From: Halothermothrix orenii H 168
GTDB lineage: Bacteria > Bacillota > Halanaerobiia > Halanaerobiales > Halothermotrichaceae
Length of the DNA: 64,000 bases
Assembly (NCBI RefSeq): GCF_000020485.1
Contig: NC_011899.1
Span: 962,501 to 1,026,500, forward strand
Direction of reading: 5' to 3'
Part shown: positions 1 to 9,210 of the stretch, in pieces
Position numbering within the stretch: the first letter of the stretch is position 1
How the letters are laid out: every line of letters starts with the position of its first letter
The notes under the pieces: generated by a model
The model's database searches: none
What the model saw: only the letters and a program-made list of their open reading frames with translations
What the model was told of the DNA's origin: nothing
Program-made: the position numbers and the translations under genes

Positions 1-1372
<1,372 letters not shown>

Positions 1373-1457
1373 TCATCTCATCATTGTATGCTGTTTTGAA
1401 GGTGTGAAAGTGGTTAATATTGAGAGGCCAAAAAGTTAAAAAAGCTGAAATAAAGTG

Positions 1458-1485
1458 TTGACAAGGCGAAAAAATCTGTTATAAT
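1458..1485 (+). promoter_or_regulatory. sigma-A promoter between 23S and 5S rRNA
   Basis: A TTGACA at 1458-1463 and a TATAAT at 1480-1485 are separated by 16 bp, so both hexamers are exact consensus matches. Transcription would start near 1492, about 27 nt before 5S. This would give 5S rRNA and tRNA-Asn a promoter independent of the upstream rrn promoters. Seen in sequence; activity is inferred. Confidence 0.75.
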
Positions 1486-1518
1486 AGAATATGCGAATGA
1501 GAGATAAGCAAAAAGTTT

Positions 1519-1635
<117 letters not shown>

Positions 1636-1673
1636 ATTTAATATTAAAATTTAATAGATTTAATAAGTGGCGT

Positions 1674-1749
1674 TCCCCGATAGCTCAGTTGGTAGAGCAG
1701 ATGGCTGTTAACCATCGAGTCGCAGGTTCGAGTCCTGCTCGGGGAGCCA
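1674..1749 (+). tRNA. tRNA-Asn (anticodon GTT)
   Basis: A 76-nt cloverleaf. The acceptor arms TCCCCGA and TCGGGGA pair. The D-arm is GCTC..GAGC. The anticodon stem is GATGG/CCATC with loop CTGTTAA, giving anticodon GTT. The T-loop is GGTTCGAGTCC. The 3' CCA is encoded in the DNA. It is probably processed from the rRNA transcript or from the short 5S transcript upstream. A T-rich run follows immediately. Confidence 0.97.
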
Positions 1750-1922
1750 TTTTTTTATGCCCGATTTTATTTATTATTCCAAAAATTATTATTCTAAAAA
1801 TTCCGGAGATTAATTTATATCAGGATCTATATTTTTAAAAAGCAATGATTAATTTAAGAACCAATGATTAAAATAAATTATTATACCTTTTATATCAAAA
1901 GCTTTTATATTAAAATTTGTGC

Positions 1923-2666
1923 CTATTCAATTATTAATTTTATGGACATTGAGATTACAGCAATTGTTAATATAAATTTAATTGGTTTATCACCTTTTTT
2001 TATGGCAAGGTTACTTCCCAGATAGGCTCCCAGGGAATTACCACAGGCCAGAAGCAAACCGGCCAACCAGTCAATGTTATTGGTGGATATAAATATTATA
2101 AGAGATGACAAAGTATATAACCCCACAACAAATACCTTTATACTATTAATCCTTACCAGAGATAAACCTGACATAATTGTTAAAGTACTGATTATTAGAA
2201 TACCGACTCCAGCCTGAATAAAACCCCCGTAAATACCTATAAAGAAAAATACAATAATGGTAGTTATTTTATTATTCAATAAACTATTTTTATGCTTCTT
2301 AACATTTCGGCCAGGGTTCCAGAGAATTAAAATTAACATAGTAATCATGACCAGGGCCAGAATTTTATTAAAAAGTTTTCCGGGTAAATTTATTGCTATT
2401 CTGGCACCTATAAATGATCCAAAGACAGCCGGAATAGCTACCATTAATGATATTTTGAGGTTAAAATAACCTTTTTGTTTAAAGTTTAAAGTTGCCACAA
2501 TATTCTGTAGTAATATAGCAATTCTGTTTGTACCATTGGCTACAGCCGGGGGGAGTCCCATAAAAATTAAAGCAGGTAAAGTCAGGAGGGAACCACCACC
2601 GGCCATGGTATTAATAAAACCGGCTCCGGTTCCAGCCAGTAATATAATTATTATTTTGAATAGCAT
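1923..2666 (-). CDS. TauE/SafE-family membrane permease
   Basis: A 247-residue membrane protein of the TauE/SafE (DUF81) family, which exports or imports sulfite, sulfonates or related organic anions. The N-terminal motif GxGAGFINTMAGGGS, with glycine-rich turns, is the family signature; a second half repeats the pattern at GGFIQAGVGI (about residues 145-155). Hydrophobicity suggests about eight membrane segments. The ATG at 2666 follows a good ribosome site (complement of acctcc at 2676-2681). It is transcribed convergently with the rRNA/tRNA block and divergently from the AhpD-like gene. No substrate can be named from sequence or context. Confidence 0.85.
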   Translation of the reverse strand: MLFKIIIILLAGTGAGFINTMAGGGSLLTLPALIFMGLPPAVANGTNRIAILLQNIVATLNFKQKGYFNLKISLMVAIPAVFGSFIGARIAINLPGKLFNKILALVMITMLILILWNPGRNVKKHKNSLLNNKITTIIVFFFIGIYGGFIQAGVGILIISTLTIMSGLSLVRINSIKVFVVGLYTLSSLIIFISTNNIDWLAGLLLACGNSLGAYLGSNLAIKKGDKPIKFILTIAVISMSIKLIIE

Positions 2667-2765
2667 ATATTTTTACCTCCATTTTTTATTTAATTACATA
2701 TAACCTTTATTGATATAATAGATTAAATTAATAATACCATAGTTTAGTTTATTTTCCCAGTCTGA

Positions 2766-2802
2766 TTGAATTTTAAAAGCCTCTCATATATAATGATTAT
2801 CA
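2766..2802 (+). promoter_or_regulatory. promoter with overlapping Fur/PerR-like box upstream of the AhpD-like gene
   Basis: TTGAAT (2766-2771) and TATAAT (2789-2794) are 17 bp apart. Over the -10, positions 2788-2802 read ATATAATGATTATCA, which matches 13 of 15 positions of both the Per box (TTATAATNATTATAA) and the 7-1-7 Fur box (TGATAATNATTATCA). A repressor bound here would block RNA polymerase. The downstream gene is an AhpD-like protein, and a Fur/PerR-family regulator lies about 2.4 kb away. The consensus sequences are established knowledge; control by that regulator is inference. Confidence 0.6.
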
Positions 2803-2932
2803 AGAATGTATATTATTTATTTTTGTTAATAATTCCTGTAACAAGTAAATTAGACAAAGCGATAAGCCAGGAAGTAAAACCAGATATGTTGTAGCGTTTA
2901 TCAGTTTAATAATATTATTAAGGGGGATTTTT

Positions 2933-3289
2933 ATGGATGATTTGAAAATGTTTAGAGAATACCGGGAAAAAATGAATGAAAAAATATTATCTGAAAAAAA
3001 TTTGAATATAAACCGTTTTTTTAACCTGGACACCAGGGTTTATAAAGATGGTTATCTCTCCAGCAAAACAAAGGAGATGCTGGGTCTTGTTTCTTCAATG
3101 GTATTAAGGTGTGATGATTGTATTAAATATCATCTAATTAGATGTAAAGAAGAAGGTGTTATTAGGGAAGAATTCTTTGAAATATTTAGTGTAGCCTTAA
3201 TAGTCGGGGGTTCTATAGTTATACCTCATCTTCGTAGAGCTGTTGATTTTTTAGAAGAACTCGAAAAAAAACAGGAAAAAGAAAAGTAA
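2933..3289 (+). CDS. AhpD-like carboxymuconolactone decarboxylase family protein
   Basis: 118 residues, typical of single-domain CMD/AhpD proteins. The family core is visible at about residues 40-90: a helix carrying CDDC (about residues 61-64) and a following histidine (YHL), the redox-active CxxC...H arrangement used by AhpD-type peroxidase partners. The family reduces peroxides or accepts thiol electrons; the precise role here is unknown. The ATG at 2933 follows the site aagggggat. It is preceded by a promoter overlapped by a Fur/PerR-like box, which supports an oxidative-stress role. It may be co-transcribed with the MscS gene 35 bp downstream. Confidence 0.8.
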   Translation: MDDLKMFREYREKMNEKILSEKNLNINRFFNLDTRVYKDGYLSSKTKEMLGLVSSMVLRCDDCIKYHLIRCKEEGVIREEFFEIFSVALIVGGSIVIPHLRRAVDFLEELEKKQEKEK

Positions 3290-3323
3290 AATAGATGTTA
3301 ACTTTAATAAAGGTTGTGTTTAT

Positions 3324-4270
3324 ATGGAGTGGTTAGATAACTTTATTAATATAAATTCAGAATACAGAAACAAATTAATTTATACAGTTATTATTGTTAC
3401 TGTTATAGCAATTATAAGGTGGGGTATTAACAAAATAATTAGTTCAAAGGTTGATGATGTTGCTCTTAAATACAGATGGAGAAAGGTATCAAATTATTTA
3501 TCTTTTTTATCAGGAATAATATTTGTGTTACCCCTCTGGTTAAAAGGGTTTCAATCCCTGATGACTTTTCTGGGACTGTTTTCAGCTGGTCTGGCTATTG
3601 CCCTCAGAGATTTGCTTTCTAATCTTGTAGGGTGGTTATTTATAATCTGGAAGCGACCTTTTACCCTGGGAGACAGGATTCAAATTGGAGAGTACTCAGG
3701 TGATGTTATAGATATACGAATATTTCAGTTTTCTTTAGTTGAGATTGGTGAATGGGTACAGGCAGATCAGAGTACCGGAAGGGTATTACATATTCCCAAT
3801 GGGAAGGTATTAAATACCAGTGTGGCCAATTATACTGCCGGATTTGAGTATATATGGAACGAGATACCGGTGCTGGTAACCTTTGAAAGCAACTGGGAGA
3901 AGGCCAGACAAATATTACTGGATATTGTGAGTAAATATGTTGAGGATACTGAAAATATTGTTCGAAAAAAAAACTTAAACAGGCATCAAAAAAATACCTG
4001 ATACAATATGGCAAATTGACTCCCATTGTGTATACCAATGTCAAAGATAGTGGGATTCTTTTGACTGTCAGGTATCTATGTGAAGCAAGAAATAGAAGGA
4101 CCAGTGAAAACTTAATCTGGGAAGATATCCTGAGGTCTTTTTTACAGGAGGATGACATAAATTTTGCATATCCAACCCAGCGTCTGTATTTAAAAGAGTT
4201 ATCTAAATATAATGTAATGGGAAACCGGTCTAACGGAGAAGGGATTAAAGGTGGAGATGAAGATGTTTAA
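3324..4270 (+). CDS. MscS-family mechanosensitive channel, frameshifted at an A9 tract
   Basis: The first frame (3324-4001) encodes three membrane segments (about residues 15-35, 50-70 and 75-105), the pore helix region FSAGLAIALRDLLSNLVG and the start of the MscS beta domain. The frame is lost in nine A residues at 3965-3973. A -1 shift there continues at CTT 3974 into a frame ending at 4270 that encodes the rest of the C-terminal domain, including the typical end FAYPTQRLYL. Joined, the protein is about 315 residues, normal for small MscS channels, which release solutes under hypoosmotic shock. The A AAA AAC at the junction is a slippery heptamer, so this may be a mutation, a base-call error, slippage, or recoding. 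It overlaps the RNase HI reading frame by 20 bp. Confidence 0.75.
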
Positions 4271-5066
4271 AATTAAAGCTGTCGCTTATGTAAAAACCCC
4301 GATTAAAAATAAAATAAACCAAAAACAAATATCCAATTCCAGTAATTATTATATTAAGCTTAAGGAAGAATTGAAAAATAAAATAAACATTTATAAAAAT
4401 AATAAACAATTATATATTATTTATTATGATTGTGATACCGTTAACAGTTTAAATAATCTGGCTATAGATCTTGTTAAAGTAAAGGATTTAAAAAACAGTA
4501 AGTTGATTATAGATCCAGTCGATATCAGGGATGAGACCCCAGTTCTTGATATTATACCCTGTTGTGATAATAATGGAGTTAATTTTAAAGAGAGGGATAT
4601 TTCAATAACAAGGGAGATGACAAAGATGGAACCAATTAAAGTATATACAGATGGTGCCTGTTCCGGGAACCCGGGACCAGGTGGTTATGCTGCTGTTATA
4701 TTGAATCAGGGGCAGGAAAGAGTAGTAGCCGGGTATGAAGATGAAACCACCAATAACAGGATGGAACTGAGGGCTGTAATAGAAGCTTTAAAAGAGATAA
4801 AAGAGGGTAGAGAGGTCCATGTTTATTCTGATTCAAGTTACATAATAAACGGTATGAAGAGCTGGATTGATGACTGGAAAAAACGGGGGTGGAAAACAAG
4901 TAGTAATAAACCTGTTTCCAATAAGGATCTGTGGTTAAAGCTTGATAATCTATCCAGTAAATTTAACATTAAGTTTAAAAAAGTAAAAGGACATTCAGGT
5001 GATGAATATAACGAAAAGGCTGATTCTCTGGCCAGGAAACAGATAGAAGAGAATAGTCCTGAATAA
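4251..5066 (+). CDS. rnhA: ribonuclease HI with N-terminal TrmO/TsaA-like domain
   Basis: Residues from about 126 onward are a complete RNase HI, which cuts RNA in RNA-DNA hybrids. The catalytic acids are visible: Asp in YTDGACSGNPGPGG, Glu in NRMELRA, Asp in YSDSSY, and Asp in EKADSLA. The first 125 residues are not part of RNase HI. They resemble a degraded TrmO/TsaA (tRNA t6A methyltransferase) domain: KIKAVAYVKTPIKNK at the start, IDLVKVK in the middle, and DIRDETPVLDIIP near the end, compared with the family's DxxDGTPVLDIKPY. The family motif RSPNRPNPIG is absent, so catalysis is unlikely. Start choices are GTG 4251 or ATG 4263 after AAGGTGGAG. A second start at 4626 would give RNase HI alone. 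Confidence 0.85.
   Translation: MEMKMFKIKAVAYVKTPIKNKINQKQISNSSNYYIKLKEELKNKINIYKNNKQLYIIYYDCDTVNSLNNLAIDLVKVKDLKNSKLIIDPVDIRDETPVLDIIPCCDNNGVNFKERDISITREMTKMEPIKVYTDGACSGNPGPGGYAAVILNQGQERVVAGYEDETTNNRMELRAVIEALKEIKEGREVHVYSDSSYIINGMKSWIDDWKKRGWKTSSNKPVSNKDLWLKLDNLSSKFNIKFKKVKGHSGDEYNEKADSLARKQIEENSPE
4611..4628 (+). promoter_or_regulatory. internal ribosome site and ATG for a stand-alone RNase HI
   Basis: AGGGAG at 4611-4616 precedes an in-frame ATG at 4626 by 9 nt. Starting there gives a 146-residue protein beginning MEPIKVYTDG, the usual length and start of RNase HI. Both a long and a short product are therefore possible from one reading frame. Seen in sequence; use of this start is inferred. 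Confidence 0.55.
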
Positions 5067-5114
5067 AAAAGAATCATAAACTTTTTAGTTATAAAATTTG
5101 TTTAATATAATAAA

Positions 5115-5152
5115 ACAGGTAAATACCTTTTAATTTATGGTATTTACCCTGT
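5115..5152. terminator. hairpin between convergent rnhA and fur-type genes
   Basis: ACAGG-TAAATACC at 5115-5127 pairs with GGTATTTACCCTGT at 5139-5152, a 13-bp stem with one bulged G. The T-run is clearer in the minus direction (complement of aataaaa), so it should end the fur-type transcript and may also end the plus-strand transcript. Confidence 0.6.
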
Positions 5153-5160
5153 GTTAAACT

Positions 5161-5565
5161 TTAATTTTTGTTTTGACATTCTGGACATACCCCGTAAAAT
5201 TCAGTACGATGATAAGTGACTTTAAAGGCAGTATTTTCATTAACTTCTTTATTAAGGGATTCTTTTACTGGAATATCCACATCATAAACACGCCCACATT
5301 CCAAACATTTAAAATGATAATGGTTTTCAGGGTTGCCGTCATAACGGCTGTAGGTACTCCCATAATCCAGGACCATTATTTTTCCCATTTCAGCCAGTAC
5401 GTTTAGATTTCTATAAACAGTACCAAGACTGATATTGGGTATTTCTTCTTTTACCTGTTCATAAACCCAGTCAGCAGTAGGATGGGACTTTGTGCTCTTT
5501 AATACTTTAAGTATGGCCTTGCGTTGTTTGGTCATCCTTGTCTTTTTTCTTTTATTTTTTACCAT
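5161..5565 (-). CDS. Fur/PerR-family metal-dependent repressor
   Basis: 134 residues. An N-terminal winged helix (about residues 10-80, with SLGTVYRNLNVLAEMG as recognition region) is followed by the metal-binding dimer domain: HYHFKC, and two CxxC pairs (CLEC and CPEC) forming the structural zinc site. The family represses genes for iron uptake, peroxide stress or zinc uptake. The DGNPENHYHFKCLEC type and the box ahead of an AhpD-like gene in this window favour PerR, but sequence alone cannot separate PerR from Fur. ATG 5565 follows the strong site AAGGGGGTGAC on the minus strand. An operator-like palindrome covers its own promoter, suggesting autoregulation. Confidence 0.88.
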   Translation of the reverse strand: MVKNKRKKTRMTKQRKAILKVLKSTKSHPTADWVYEQVKEEIPNISLGTVYRNLNVLAEMGKIMVLDYGSTYSRYDGNPENHYHFKCLECGRVYDVDIPVKESLNKEVNENTAFKVTYHRTEFYGVCPECQNKN

Positions 5566-5595
5566 ATTGTCACCCCCTTGATAAAGGAAAGTGTA

Positions 5596-5645
5596 ATTAG
5601 TAACTATTATTAATTTATTTTAACATAATTCATCTGAATATGCAA
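5596..5645 (-). promoter_or_regulatory. promoter and Fur/PerR-like operator of the fur-type gene
   Basis: On the minus strand TTGCAT (5645-5640) and TAAAAT (5622-5617) are 17 bp apart. Directly after the -10, positions 5614-5596 form a 19-bp imperfect palindrome, ATTAnTAA-nnn-TTAnTAAT on the plus strand (14 of 19 positions symmetric), covering the expected start of transcription. This fits autoregulation by a Fur-type repressor. Confidence 0.55.
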
Positions 5646-5694
5646 GGTTTCTTTATAGTATAGTAACAGAGCTGATAAGGGTCAGTTAATTTTC

Positions 5695-5723
5695 TTGACT
5701 GTTTATTACGATTTTGGTATGAT
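5695..5723 (+). promoter_or_regulatory. sigma-A promoter upstream of trpS
   Basis: TTGACT (5695-5700) and TATGAT (5718-5723) are 17 bp apart. Transcription would start near 5730 and run into the hairpin at 5756-5792 before trpS. Confidence 0.6.
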
Positions 5724-5755
5724 AAATAAAAATAATTTTCCTTTTGTGGAACCTT

Positions 5756-5792
5756 ATGCCCTTTGCTTTTTATATGGGATGGGCATTTTTTT
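5756..5792 (+). terminator. terminator-like hairpin in the trpS leader
   Basis: ATGCCC (5756-5761) pairs with GGGCAT (5781-5786), followed by seven T residues. It sits between the trpS promoter and start codon, so it could act as an attenuator. The 19-nt loop is large for a simple terminator. No T-box motif is present. Confidence 0.45.
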
Positions 5793-5834
5793 ATAATGCA
5801 TATTATTGAGGAAATAACAGGAGGGGTGGTTATA

Positions 5835-6836
5835 ATGGCAGAGAAAAAAAAGAAAAGGATATTAACAGGAGATAGGCCGACCGGGAAATTACACCTGGGT
5901 CATTATGTAGGGAGTCTGCAAAACAGGGTAAGATTACAAAAAGAATATGATACCTTTTTAATAATTGCTGATGTTCAGGCCCTGACAACCAATTTTGAAA
6001 CACCTGAAAAGCTGTCCCGGGATGTCAGGCAGGTAGCCACAGATTATCTTGCTGTTGGGATAGACCCTGAAGTGACAACAATATTTGTTCAATCTATGGT
6101 ACCTGAAATTGCAGAGTTGACTGTTTTTTATTCTATGATTGTTACTGTTAACCAATTACGGCATAATCCAACTATTAAGTCTGAAGCTGCCCAGTATGGC
6201 TATAATGATATGACATATGGTTTTCTGGGATATCCGGTTAGTCAGGCAGCTGACATTACTTTCTGTAAAGCCAATCTGGTCCCCGTAGGTGAAGATCAGC
6301 TTCCTCATATTGAGCAGACCAGAAGAATTGTAAGAAAATTTAACAATCTATATGCTCCTGTATTTCCAGAACCCGAAGCACTTGTCAGTGATATACCAAG
6401 GTTGGTTGGGCTTGATGGCAAAAGCAAAATGAGTAAAAGCCTGGATAATGCTATTTATCTTTCTGATAGTGAAGAAGAGGTTAATAGAAAGGTTCAAAAG
6501 GCGGTAACTGACCCGGCCCGTATCAGGAAAACTGATCCGGGACATCCTGAAGTTTGTACTGTTTTTGAGTATCATAAGGCTTTTAATTCAGATGAAGTTA
6601 ATGAAATTGAGGAAAAATGTCGGGCTGGAAAAATTGGCTGTGTGGCCTGTAAAAAGCGTCTGGCAGAGGTTTTAAATAATCTACTGGAACCAATGAGGGA
6701 GCGCCGTGTTAAATATGAACAGAATCCTGATATTGTTGACGAAATATTAATGGCAGGCACTAAAAAAGTCAGGGAAATAGGCAAAAAGACACTTGAAGAA
6801 GTACGGGAGGCAATGCATTTAAATTATTTTAAGTAA
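5835..6836 (+). CDS. trpS: tryptophanyl-tRNA synthetase
   Basis: 333 residues, class I aminoacyl-tRNA synthetase charging tRNA-Trp. The HIGH motif appears as HLGHY (about residue 20), the KMSKS motif as KSKMSKS (about residue 197), and the ATP/Trp pocket motif GEDQLPHIEQTR (about residues 153-164) is intact. The start chosen is ATG 5835, because a strong site (ggaggggtgg, 5820-5829) lies just upstream; the in-frame upstream extension from 5763 contains the leader hairpin and no family sequence. A promoter and a possible attenuator precede it. ddl follows after about 80 bp. Confidence 0.96.
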   Translation: MAEKKKKRILTGDRPTGKLHLGHYVGSLQNRVRLQKEYDTFLIIADVQALTTNFETPEKLSRDVRQVATDYLAVGIDPEVTTIFVQSMVPEIAELTVFYSMIVTVNQLRHNPTIKSEAAQYGYNDMTYGFLGYPVSQAADITFCKANLVPVGEDQLPHIEQTRRIVRKFNNLYAPVFPEPEALVSDIPRLVGLDGKSKMSKSLDNAIYLSDSEEEVNRKVQKAVTDPARIRKTDPGHPEVCTVFEYHKAFNSDEVNEIEEKCRAGKIGCVACKKRLAEVLNNLLEPMRERRVKYEQNPDIVDEILMAGTKKVREIGKKTLEEVREAMHLNYFK

Positions 6837-6919
6837 TATTATCGTTAAAATGCTGTAATTATTAATAAGGAAAATAAAGTTATGTATATAAGAAAGGAGA
6901 TTAAGAAAGGGGTCTTGGT

Positions 6920-7951
6920 GTGAGTAAATTAAGGCTTGGAGTTTTGTTTGGGGGACGCTCTCAGGAACATGAAGTTTCTGTTATGTCGGCCAGGTCAGTT
7001 GTCAAAATGGCCAAAAAAGAAAAATATAAGGTAATTCCCTTTGGTATAACCAAAAAAGGTCAATGGGTCGGACCCGAGGAATCGTGGAATATACTGAACA
7101 ATGGAATAAATGAAGTTAAAGCCAGTAAAGATAGGTGTATTACAGAGAGTGTCAGGGTATTCCTGGATCACAAACTGGATATTGTTTTTCCTGTTTTACA
7201 CGGTCCTTATGGAGAGGATGGCAAGCTTCAGGGATTTTTAGATTGTCTTGATATCCCCTATATAGGAGCCAGTGTTTTATCTTCGGCAGCCGGTATGGAT
7301 AAGGAAATAATGAAAAACTTATTTAGCTATCATAAAATTCCCCAGGCCAGATACAGGGTTTATCGACAGAATCATTTAGAAAATGGACTGGATGGCATTA
7401 TCTCAGAAATAGATCGATTTTTAGGATGGCCCTGTTTTGTTAAACCGGCTAATATGGGATCAAGCATCGGGGTCAGCAAGGTTCATTCTCCTGGGGAAGT
7501 AAAAAAGGCCCTGGAAAAGGGATTTTATTATGACCGTAAACTTATTTTTGAAGAATTTGTAGAGGGGCGAGAAATAGAGTGTTCAGTGCTGGGTAATGAC
7601 CAGGTTGAAGCTTCACTACCCGGTGAAATTCTTCCCGGAAAAGAGTTTTATGATTACGAAGCTAAATATAAAGATAACAAAACCCGACTGGTGATACCTG
7701 CCTCTCTGGATGAAAGTGTTATTGATAAGGCCAGAAACCTGGCAATTAAAGCTTTTAAAGCTATTGATGGTAATGGGTTTGCCAGAGTTGATTTTTTCTT
7801 AAAGAATAACGGAGTGCTTTTAGTAAATGAGATTAATACAATACCTGGTTTTACTCAATATAGTATGTACCCCAAATTATGGGAAGCAACCGGTCTTAAC
7901 TACCCTGATTTAATAGATAAATTAATAGAACTTGCCCTGGAGGACAGATAG
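6920..7951 (+). CDS. ddl: D-alanine--D-alanine ligase
   Basis: 343 residues. It joins two D-alanines with ATP, supplying the dipeptide that MurF adds to UDP-MurNAc-tripeptide. The N-terminal FGGRSQEHEVSV and PVLHGPYGEDG motifs, the ATP-grasp region KPANMGSSIGVSK (about residues 175-187), the EFVEGREIECSVLG segment and the magnesium site VNEINTIPG are all present. GTG 6920 is preceded by agaaaggggt. It lies outside the dcw cluster proper, separated from mraZ by dinB. The intact active site is consistent with D-Ala-D-Ala rather than D-Ala-D-Lac, though this was not modelled. Confidence 0.95.
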   Translation: MSKLRLGVLFGGRSQEHEVSVMSARSVVKMAKKEKYKVIPFGITKKGQWVGPEESWNILNNGINEVKASKDRCITESVRVFLDHKLDIVFPVLHGPYGEDGKLQGFLDCLDIPYIGASVLSSAAGMDKEIMKNLFSYHKIPQARYRVYRQNHLENGLDGIISEIDRFLGWPCFVKPANMGSSIGVSKVHSPGEVKKALEKGFYYDRKLIFEEFVEGREIECSVLGNDQVEASLPGEILPGKEFYDYEAKYKDNKTRLVIPASLDESVIDKARNLAIKAFKAIDGNGFARVDFFLKNNGVLLVNEINTIPGFTQYSMYPKLWEATGLNYPDLIDKLIELALEDR

Positions 7952-7984
7952 GTTTAGGCCAAAACAAACCAGGGGGCGACAAAC

Positions 7985-9142
7985 ATGGAATTGGATATTA
8001 TGCATGTAGATATGGATGCCTTTTTTGCCTCTGTGGAACAGCTCGACAATCCTGAATTTAGAAGGAAACCGGTCATTGTAGGTGGAATAGATTTGGAAAA
8101 TCGCGGTGTGGTATCCACTGCTTCATACGAAGCCCGCAAATACGGGGTAAAGTCTGCTATGTCAGTGGTAGAGGCCAGGCGGCTTTGCCCTGAAGGTATT
8201 TTTGTAAAAGGGAGGCATAGCAGGTACCGGGAAATTTCAGAAAAAATATTCAGGATATTTAATACTTATACTCCTCTGGTGGAGAAGGTTTCTATAGATG
8301 AAGCCTTTCTTGATTTAACAGGCTGTCATCGCCTCTTTGGTTCTTCTGTTGAAATTGGTAAAAAAATAAAGAACAAAATAAAAGAGCAGCTCGGATTAAC
8401 TGCTTCCATTGGTTTGTCATATAATAAGTTTCTGGCCAAGCTTGCATCTGGAATGGATAAACCAGATGGCTTTTTTATCATTGATGATAATAATGTAGAC
8501 AAAATTCTCAACAAATTATGTGTTGGTGAGGTCTGGGGGATAGGAAAAAAGACAGAGCAATTACTTTTAAGTAAAGGGATAAAAACAGTTGGTATGTTAA
8601 GGCATTTATCTAAATCAGATTTAAAAGGTATACTGGGAAAACAGGGACTTCAACTATATTATCTGGCCAGAGGAATTGATGACCGTCATGTGGAGCCTGG
8701 AAGTGATATAAAATCAATAAGCCATGAAGAAACTTTCAGTGATGACCTTATAGACCCTGATGAGGTTATGTCCCATTTGATGAATATGTCGGAACGTGTG
8801 GCGCGTCGTTTAAGAAAAAACTGCTTGAAAGGGAGTACAGTATTTATTAAGGTAAGATATAATAACAGGGTTACCCTGACTCGCCGAACTACCATAAAGG
8901 AGTATGTTGATGATACAGATAGTATTTATAGGACAGGTTTATTATTAATTAAAAAACACAACTTATTAAGTAAACCCATAAGGCTTCTGGGAATAGGTAT
9001 GGCTAATCTTACCGACAATAATGGCATTCAGTTATCATTATTTACTGACAGAGTAAGGAAAAAAAGGCTTACTTCTACTATCGATAAAATAAAAGATCGT
9101 TATGGAGAAAAGAGTATTACCAGAGGTCGAAATCTGACATAA
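7985..9142 (+). CDS. dinB: DNA polymerase IV (Y-family, DinB)
   Basis: 385 residues. Y-family translesion polymerase. Catalytic acids appear in MHVDMDAFFASVEQ (about residues 6-19) and in KVSIDEAFLDLTG (about residues 98-110). The YEAR motif, the helix-hairpin-helix region around GEVWGIGKKTEQLL, and a C-terminal little-finger domain follow. The C-terminus (IQLSLF) resembles a beta-clamp-binding motif of the QLxLF type. ATG 7985 follows ccaggggg. It is 30 bp after ddl and likely in the same transcript, ending at the hairpin near 9184. Confidence 0.95.
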   Translation: MELDIMHVDMDAFFASVEQLDNPEFRRKPVIVGGIDLENRGVVSTASYEARKYGVKSAMSVVEARRLCPEGIFVKGRHSRYREISEKIFRIFNTYTPLVEKVSIDEAFLDLTGCHRLFGSSVEIGKKIKNKIKEQLGLTASIGLSYNKFLAKLASGMDKPDGFFIIDDNNVDKILNKLCVGEVWGIGKKTEQLLLSKGIKTVGMLRHLSKSDLKGILGKQGLQLYYLARGIDDRHVEPGSDIKSISHEETFSDDLIDPDEVMSHLMNMSERVARRLRKNCLKGSTVFIKVRYNNRVTLTRRTTIKEYVDDTDSIYRTGLLLIKKHNLLSKPIRLLGIGMANLTDNNGIQLSLFTDRVRKKRLTSTIDKIKDRYGEKSITRGRNLT

Positions 9143-9183
9143 TTTTAATATTATATTTAAACCTAATAGTTAAGATTTTGTTA

Positions 9184-9210
9184 GAGTGTCCCTTCCGGGC
9201 GCTCTTTTTT
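9184..9210. terminator. terminator after dinB, shared with a small minus-strand gene
   Basis: GAGTGTCC (9184-9191) pairs with GGGCGCTC (9197-9204, with G-U pairs), then six T residues. On the minus strand the same hairpin follows the stop codon of the small reading frame at 9209-9346, so it can serve both genes. Confidence 0.8.

Noticed and set aside
5763-5834. N-terminal extension of TrpS, and a Trp-codon leader peptide
   Set aside because: The extension runs over the leader hairpin and has no ribosome site. Only single Trp codons occur, so classic leader-peptide attenuation is not supported.
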